From the NCBI GenBank assembly GCA_002716645.1, contig PBBR01000019.1, positions 1 through 10,780 on the forward strand: DNA of 10,780 bases. The letters are read 5' to 3'. Position numbers and translations under genes: made by a program. A model generated the notes under the pieces. The model made no database searches, was not told the origin of the DNA, and saw only the letters and a list, made by a program, of their open reading frames with translations. The stretch's first letter is position 1. The number at the start of each line of letters is the position of its first letter. This document shows positions 6,899 through 10,780 of the stretch, piece by piece. The DNA comes from Chloroflexota bacterium. Its GTDB lineage: Bacteria; Chloroflexota; Dehalococcoidia; UBA3495.

Positions 6899-7645
6899 TT
6901 AAGGGGCCTTTGCGACGATTAAGTTGCCACCGAAACCGCCCTCATAACTAGGAAAATTACGTATTTCAGTACTAAATCCAATCTCTTTCAGTAAGGCTAT
7001 CCATGTTTGCTGTGGGAATATTCCTGTAATGTGCTTGTCCTGCTCTATTTGGATATCTCCATGATTGTTAATAATATATAGGAACAAGGATTCTATTGTT
7101 GTATCTGTTTTATCTGCATCGTAAAGATATTCAATAAAGGTAATGTGACCATTAGCAGTAGTTTTTGTCCAATGCATTGTTATTGGAGGGTTGAATGTGT
7201 CTGAGAACCAGTCAGGAGCTAATATGAGAATGCCTGCTGGGTTTAAATGTTTTATTGCGGTAGAGAATGTTGATTTCAAATCTTGTTCAGACAGCATGTA
7301 GTTTATAGCGTCGTGGATCAGAATCACATCGAAACTTTGCTCTAGGGCCACTGATCTCATATCGCCTAGGTAATGCGGTACACTGGGGTTCAGATTTTGG
7401 GATAGATTTAGCATAGGCTCAGATATGTCGACTGCTGTGCATGCGAAGTTGTTAGTCAGATGGGAAAGGATATGCCCCCCTCCACAGCCAAGCTCGAGGA
7501 GCAAAGGGCGGCCGCGACGGATATTTTGGTGAATAATTTCTGTAATATTCCAGGCTTCTACTGAATATTCGTGCGGAGGGCTAATTATCGGCCAGATGTA
7601 GCTTAGATCATTGTAAAGGCGGTTATCCCCTTGGTTGATATTCAC
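6899..7645 (-). CDS. Class I SAM-dependent methyltransferase
   Basis: This 248-residue cytoplasmic protein has the class I (Rossmann-fold) methyltransferase core. Motif I is LELGCGGGHILSHL (50-63). The acidic residue that binds the SAM ribose is Asp73 in CTAVDISEPML (69-79), the next acidic loop is YLGDMRSV (92-99), and FDVILIHDAINYM (105-117) forms the following strand and loop. HLNPAGILILAP (133-144) fits the strand before the active-site face. It resembles the Methyltransf_25/11-type small-molecule enzymes, including those near glycan and natural-product genes, but the acceptor cannot be read from the sequence. The GTG start is backed by AAAGGTGATC just upstream (complement of 7648-7657), an extended match to the 16S rRNA tail. 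It sits 30 bases after the glycosyltransferase on the same strand and is probably co-transcribed with it. Confidence 0.88.
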   Translation of the reverse strand: MNINQGDNRLYNDLSYIWPIISPPHEYSVEAWNITEIIHQNIRRGRPLLLELGCGGGHILSHLTNNFACTAVDISEPMLNLSQNLNPSVPHYLGDMRSVALEQSFDVILIHDAINYMLSEQDLKSTFSTAIKHLNPAGILILAPDWFSDTFNPPITMHWTKTTANGHITFIEYLYDADKTDTTIESLFLYIINNHGDIQIEQDKHITGIFPQQTWIALLKEIGFSTEIRNFPSYEGGFGGNLIVAKAP

Positions 7646-7675
7646 TTGATCACCTTTGGAGTTGATTGGGATAGA

Positions 7676-8830
7676 TTATGATTTGTATATGTATAGGTAT
7701 TCAGCGGCAATCGATTCCCATGAGAAATTAGATTTAGCATAGTTGTATGCTTGTTGGCCAAGTGCGATTCTATACTCGTTATCATTAACCAGCTTTATCA
7801 ATGAGCTTATAGCGGCAGTCTCGTCGAAAGCATCAGATATAACTGCTCCACATTTCAAGATTTCCTTAATGCTTCCAACGTCGTGCGTTAAGACTGGTAG
7901 TTTGCTCAGCATTGCTTCCAAGAAGACTAATCCGAAAGCTTCGTATTGTGAGAATAGGGCAAATATGTCGCTTGACCAATATATCTCAGATAATTTGCTG
8001 TCTTCTAATTCTCCTGTAAACATGACTCGGTCAACAATATTATGCTGAACAACAATTTTCTGAAGGAAATCTTTTTGGCCTTCGTCTCCTCCCACTAATA
8101 TCAAATTAGTGGGTCGGTTGAACGAAGGAATAGCCTTTCGATATACGTCCAATAGCCATCTTTGCCCCTTGTGTTTCCCTAAGCGGCCGACTGAGACGAT
8201 CTTCAACAAACTATTATCATCAGAAGGTGGTTCAGTGAAATAAGATAGAGAGGTAGCTCCCCAGGCAATAACTTGTTGTTTGCTAATGGGTACATGATAA
8301 TCTTTTTGTAAGTATGTTGCCTCAGTCTCAGTTAAAGGGACTACTTTGTCTACTAACCTACTAAGGATGGAATTGATGATTTTAAGCCAGGATTTTCGTA
8401 ATGGCAGAGGGTGGTAGGAAGGTGTGAATATAAAAGTAGCTTTCTTTCTAAAGTAAAACCAGGTCCACAAGTTCCCCCAGAACCATCCGTCGCCGACGAG
8501 ATGTATTACGTCAGGTTCAAAAGCCTCAAGATATTGTTTTATCTTGAACGGTGAAAACCAAACGAGTGGGCAGGAATATATTGGTAGTGCGTGTTTGGGA
8601 TGCCCATTGAGTCTAAATATCGAGATGTGCCCAGATGTTGTCTCTTGGTCAGACCATTCTGGATGAGGGATTCTGGGAAACGAGTACTTGGTCGTTAGTA
8701 CACCGATTTTAGCAACCGTTTTGGTATTTAAGAGAGCATATGATAATTGCTCTATGGCTCTTTCTATCCCACCTATATACGGTCGGAAATATGGTGTGAT
8801 AAATAATACTTTTAACTTGTCCTCACTCAT
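7676..8830 (-). CDS. Glycosyltransferase family 4 (GT-B fold)
   Basis: This 384-residue protein fits the retaining GT4 group, which moves a sugar from a nucleotide-sugar donor using two Rossmann-like domains. The N-terminal acceptor domain begins KVLFITPYFRPYIGGIERAI (7-26), whose GG loop is typical. The linker PDVIHLVGDG is at 106-115. The donor domain opens with IVSVGRLGKHKGQRWLLDVY (211-230), then LILVGGDEG (243-251), VMFTGELEDSKLSEIY (269-284) and the E-x7-E motif, E297 to E305, in SQYEAFGLVFLEAM. The two glutamates contact the donor sugar in this family. There is no signal peptide or membrane helix; a membrane-associated acceptor is possible. The ATG start has only a weak AGGA about 11 bases upstream. 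It is the first gene of a two-gene unit with the methyltransferase. Sugar and acceptor are unknown; a glycolipid, polysaccharide or small molecule are all possible. Confidence 0.91.
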   Translation of the reverse strand: MSEDKLKVLFITPYFRPYIGGIERAIEQLSYALLNTKTVAKIGVLTTKYSFPRIPHPEWSDQETTSGHISIFRLNGHPKHALPIYSCPLVWFSPFKIKQYLEAFEPDVIHLVGDGWFWGNLWTWFYFRKKATFIFTPSYHPLPLRKSWLKIINSILSRLVDKVVPLTETEATYLQKDYHVPISKQQVIAWGATSLSYFTEPPSDDNSLLKIVSVGRLGKHKGQRWLLDVYRKAIPSFNRPTNLILVGGDEGQKDFLQKIVVQHNIVDRVMFTGELEDSKLSEIYWSSDIFALFSQYEAFGLVFLEAMLSKLPVLTHDVGSIKEILKCGAVISDAFDETAAISSLIKLVNDNEYRIALGQQAYNYAKSNFSWESIAAEYLYIYKS

Positions 8831-8874
8831 AAAAATGAATGTCCTATTTGATATCTGGCAGGCGTTTGTTTCGG

Positions 8875-8903
8875 ATTCTAAAGTGAAAGGTATGCGTAGT
8901 CAA
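8875..8903 (-). promoter_or_regulatory. Sigma70-like promoter of the GT4-methyltransferase operon
   Basis: On the minus strand TTGACT (complement of 8898-8903) and TAGAAT (complement of 8875-8880) are spaced by exactly 17 bases. Each box matches five of six consensus bases. Transcription would start near 8868, giving a leader of about 38 bases before the ATG at 8830. It is the best promoter match in the window. Confidence 0.6.
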
Positions 8904-8939
8904 AAGTGGATGGCCATTATGAGGCTTAATGAGATCCAA

Positions 8940-8953
8940 TGTTACAATATTGT
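8940..8953 (+). promoter_or_regulatory. Extended -10 promoter and palindromic site for the SDR gene
   Basis: TGTTACAAT (8940-8948) is an extended -10 element with five of six bases of TATAAT. No -35 box is evident. Transcription would start near 8955, leaving a very short leader of about 19 bases before the ATG at 8974. The perfect palindrome ACAATATTGT (8944-8953) overlaps the -10 box and could be a repressor site. Confidence 0.4.
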
Positions 8954-8973
8954 GAGAGTAATAGGAGTTTGAC

Positions 8974-9789
8974 ATGTATGAACATAAACCTAGATTAAAC
9001 GGCAAGGTCGCTATAATTACTGGAGCAGGGTCAAGTGGGCCTGGTGTTGGAAATGGCAAGGCGGCTGCCTTGTTATTTGCTAGAGAGGGCGCAAAGGTAT
9101 TGCTCGTCGATTCAGTCATTGACAGAGCACAGGAAACGCTCGAGGTTATACAAGAAGAGGGAGGGGAAGCTTCTGTATTTGAGGCGAATGTTATAAATGA
9201 TTCAGACTGCCAACAGATGGTTGATGCTTGTATAGATAGATATGGACGTTTGGATATTCTGGATAATAATGTGGGTATATCTCGGCGGGGAACTGTCTTA
9301 GATATAAGTGAAGCTGACTGGGATCATGTTATGGCGGTAAATGTCAAAAGTATTGTTCTCTGTAGTAAATATGCGATACCGCGTATGGTTGAAACCGGAG
9401 GGGGATCGATTATTAATATTTCTTCTATAGCAGGTTTGAGGGCGCACAGTAGCACGCCTTACACTACTTCAAAAGCAGCTGTAATTGGTTTAACTATGAC
9501 TATGGCTGCAGATCATGGTCCTGACGGAGTTCGAGTCAATTGTATAGCACCTGGGTTGGTGTATTCTCCCATGGTTGCTCCGCGTATGGATGATGATCTA
9601 CGCCAAGTGAGGAGAAACGCGGCTCCATTACGTACTGAGGGGGATTCATGGGATATCGGATATGCCGCGTTGTACCTTGCTAGTGATGAAGCCAGGTGGG
9701 TTAATGGAATAACTATACCTGTAGATGCTGGACTAACAGCCGTGTCACCTGTAACTTATCAGACTTTATCTCAGCAGCAGCGGTATTAG
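8974..9789 (+). CDS. Short-chain dehydrogenase/reductase (classical SDR)
   Basis: This 271-residue cytoplasmic oxidoreductase is a classical SDR that interconverts an alcohol and a carbonyl with NAD(H) or NADP(H). The cofactor loop TGAGSSGPGVGNGKA (16-30) is longer than the usual TGxxxGxG. Asp46 at the end of the second strand (KVLLVDS) favours NAD. DNNVGIS (97-103) corresponds to the NNAG motif. The catalytic residues are N123, S150 (in INISSIAG), Y163 and K167 (YTTSK), so the active site is complete. VRVNCIAPGLVYSPM (187-201) and WVNGITIPVDAGLT (242-255) are normal family blocks. GGAG at 8964-8967, six bases before the ATG, supports the start. It appears to be transcribed alone, divergently from the glycosyltransferase, and ends 18 bases before a terminator. 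The substrate is unknown; a neighbouring CoA-transferase is too far away to tie it to one pathway. Confidence 0.94.
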   Translation: MYEHKPRLNGKVAIITGAGSSGPGVGNGKAAALLFAREGAKVLLVDSVIDRAQETLEVIQEEGGEASVFEANVINDSDCQQMVDACIDRYGRLDILDNNVGISRRGTVLDISEADWDHVMAVNVKSIVLCSKYAIPRMVETGGGSIINISSIAGLRAHSSTPYTTSKAAVIGLTMTMAADHGPDGVRVNCIAPGLVYSPMVAPRMDDDLRQVRRNAAPLRTEGDSWDIGYAALYLASDEARWVNGITIPVDAGLTAVSPVTYQTLSQQQRY

Positions 9790-9807
9790 TCTTATATTGA
9801 AATGAGG

Positions 9808-9853
9808 TGATAATAAAAAAGGCCTTCTATATAGAAGGCCTTTTTTATTATCA
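9808..9853. terminator. Bidirectional intrinsic terminator, SDR / binding protein
   Basis: The stretch 9808-9853 is one perfect palindrome with arms of 23 bases and no spacer; the central bases CTATATAG would open as the loop. The core is AAAAAAGGCCTTCTAT with its complement, so both strands read a stem followed by six T. It lies 18 bases after the SDR stop and 13 bases after the stop of the convergent binding protein, and serves both. Confidence 0.92.
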
Positions 9854-9866
9854 TAATGTTTTGGTT

Positions 9867-10780
9867 CTATTGTGCTGCTTTGAGCAAATTCCAGTGGCTT
9901 GTCTTTGAAGCCGATGTTCCAGGGAATGTCCAAGACTCAATTACTTCTGGGTTTGCTGTTACTTGGAGTGCGAACCAGAAAAATGGAATGTCTGCAAAAT
10001 TATCAAATCGGTCATCCCCAACTTTCTGGACCTGTTTGTCGATCTCATCCGGGTCGACGGTTTGTGCTATTGCGGCCCATGCTTCATTGATTGCGTCAGA
10101 TTCGTAGTTACGACCAGCTCCATCGGGATATGCCCACGCTCTGACTCGGTCTACTACTGAGCGCATGGTTATAACGTTTCCCCAGCCTCCTTGCTTGATC
10201 ATATCGTTCTTTTCCCTGTAGGCGGAGCGTACGGTTCCCCATTCACTATCGACGATCTTCAAGTCTATACCGATTGGTTGCCAGTAGTTGATTAGTGCTT
10301 CAACCATAACAGCCGTTTCAGGCTCGTCGGATGATACATAGTTCCATATGGTGAATTCCATTGGGTTGTCTGGGCTGTAGCCAGCTTCTGCCATGAGGGC
10401 TTTCGCTGCTTCAGGATCGAACCCATACATATCATCCCATTTCTCTTCCCATTCCGGATTGTAACCTTCTAGAGTCGGGTGGAACGCTGTGTTATACATG
10501 GTCGTCCCGGCTCCCTTGAGGATGAAGTCAATTAGCTCATCCCTGTCTACAGCTTTATTCATTGCTTGACGGATTTTTAAGCCGTTCTCAGGAGAAACCC
10601 ACGGGACTGTAGGATCATAGTCGGGATCGCCTGTCGAGAAGTACATTCCACCTAAGAACAATGTTAGGTAGTTGGTAGGCACCTGGGCCTCCAAGGTTAT
10701 CATACCCCGTTTCATTGCTTCGAACTGTAATTCGCGGGATAGTGATGACATGTGGGACTCTCCGACTAGTAGCATTGCCA
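9867..10780 (-). CDS. ABC transporter substrate-binding protein, family 5, C-terminal part (partial)
   Basis: The stop is at 9867-9869 and the frame stays open to the right edge, so this is the C-terminal 300 or so residues of a longer protein; family-5 binding proteins are usually 500-600 residues. Typical blocks are LKIRQAMNKAVDRDELIDFI (about 191-236 bases from the edge), PEAAKALMAEAGYS, and FADIPFFWFALQVTANPEVI near the end. In this family the full protein is exported and captures peptides, nickel, opines, sugars or other solutes for an Opp/Dpp-type importer. The signal peptide or lipobox lies outside the window. It is transcribed towards the SDR gene and away from the importer operon, so it is not part of that operon, but it could still serve it. 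It has slightly higher GC (about 52% in one hand-counted line) than the importer genes. No defect is visible in the part seen. Confidence 0.9.
   Translation of the reverse strand, partial: AMLLVGESHMSSLSRELQFEAMKRGMITLEAQVPTNYLTLFLGGMYFSTGDPDYDPTVPWVSPENGLKIRQAMNKAVDRDELIDFILKGAGTTMYNTAFHPTLEGYNPEWEEKWDDMYGFDPEAAKALMAEAGYSPDNPMEFTIWNYVSSDEPETAVMVEALINYWQPIGIDLKIVDSEWGTVRSAYREKNDMIKQGGWGNVITMRSVVDRVRAWAYPDGAGRNYESDAINEAWAAIAQTVDPDEIDKQVQKVGDDRFDNFADIPFFWFALQVTANPEVIESWTFPGTSASKTSHWNLLKAAQ

Noticed and set aside
6840..9853. The two long palindromes as transposon ends or CRISPR repeats
   Set aside because: There are only two, they differ outside the core, no transposase lies between them, and their T runs and positions at convergent stops are explained by termination.
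9856..10107. Plus-strand open frame opposite the binding protein
   Set aside because: It begins at the terminator and runs antisense to a clear binding-protein C-terminus, with no recognisable domain.
10771..10780. ATG at 10773-10775 as the true start of the binding protein
   Set aside because: The frame continues open to the edge, no start signal can be seen, and the visible part lacks the N-terminal half and signal peptide of the family.

Overview
The window is ordinary bacterial chromosome: tightly packed genes, Shine-Dalgarno sites and sigma70-like promoters, with no tRNA, rRNA, CRISPR, IS element or phage gene seen. It holds nine complete genes and one gene cut by the right edge. Composition is mixed, about 45-50% GC in most hand-counted lines and about 32-43% in the glycosyltransferase/methyltransferase pair. 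The mix of a class III CoA-transferase, an SDR dehydrogenase and oligopeptide-type ABC uptake fits a free-living heterotroph. A marine Chloroflexota (SAR202-like) host is a guess from gene content only; no marker gene settles it.

Layout. (1) 4-2592, minus strand: a UMF1/Atg22-like MFS permease followed by a CaiB/BaiF CoA-transferase that appears to have its own promoter at 1272-1300. (2) 2593-2893: a divergent 301-base intergenic region with a TTGACA-N17-TACATT promoter at 2701-2729, several dyads and a roughly 160-nt leader. (3) 2894-6785, plus strand: a four-gene Opp/Dpp-type ABC importer operon (permease, permease, ATPase, ATPase) with no binding-protein gene inside it. (4) 6840-6890: a perfect long hairpin that terminates both this operon and the convergent gene. 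(5) 6899-8830, minus strand: a two-gene cassette, family-4 glycosyltransferase then SAM-dependent methyltransferase, from a good sigma70-like promoter at 8875-8903. (6) 8974-9789, plus strand: an SDR oxidoreductase with an extended -10 promoter. (7) 9808-9853: a second bidirectional terminator with the same core as the first. (8) 9867-10780, minus strand: the C-terminal part of a family-5 ABC substrate-binding protein running off the edge.

How they may work together: the importer would take up a peptide-like or other small solute, and the binding protein at the right edge is a possible but unproven partner. The CoA-transferase and SDR suggest catabolism of organic acids or alcohols. The glycosyltransferase/methyltransferase pair is likely to modify a glycan or small molecule. 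I found no convincing new multi-gene system. The most unusual structure is in the regulatory DNA: the dyad-rich importer leader and the two matching bidirectional terminators.
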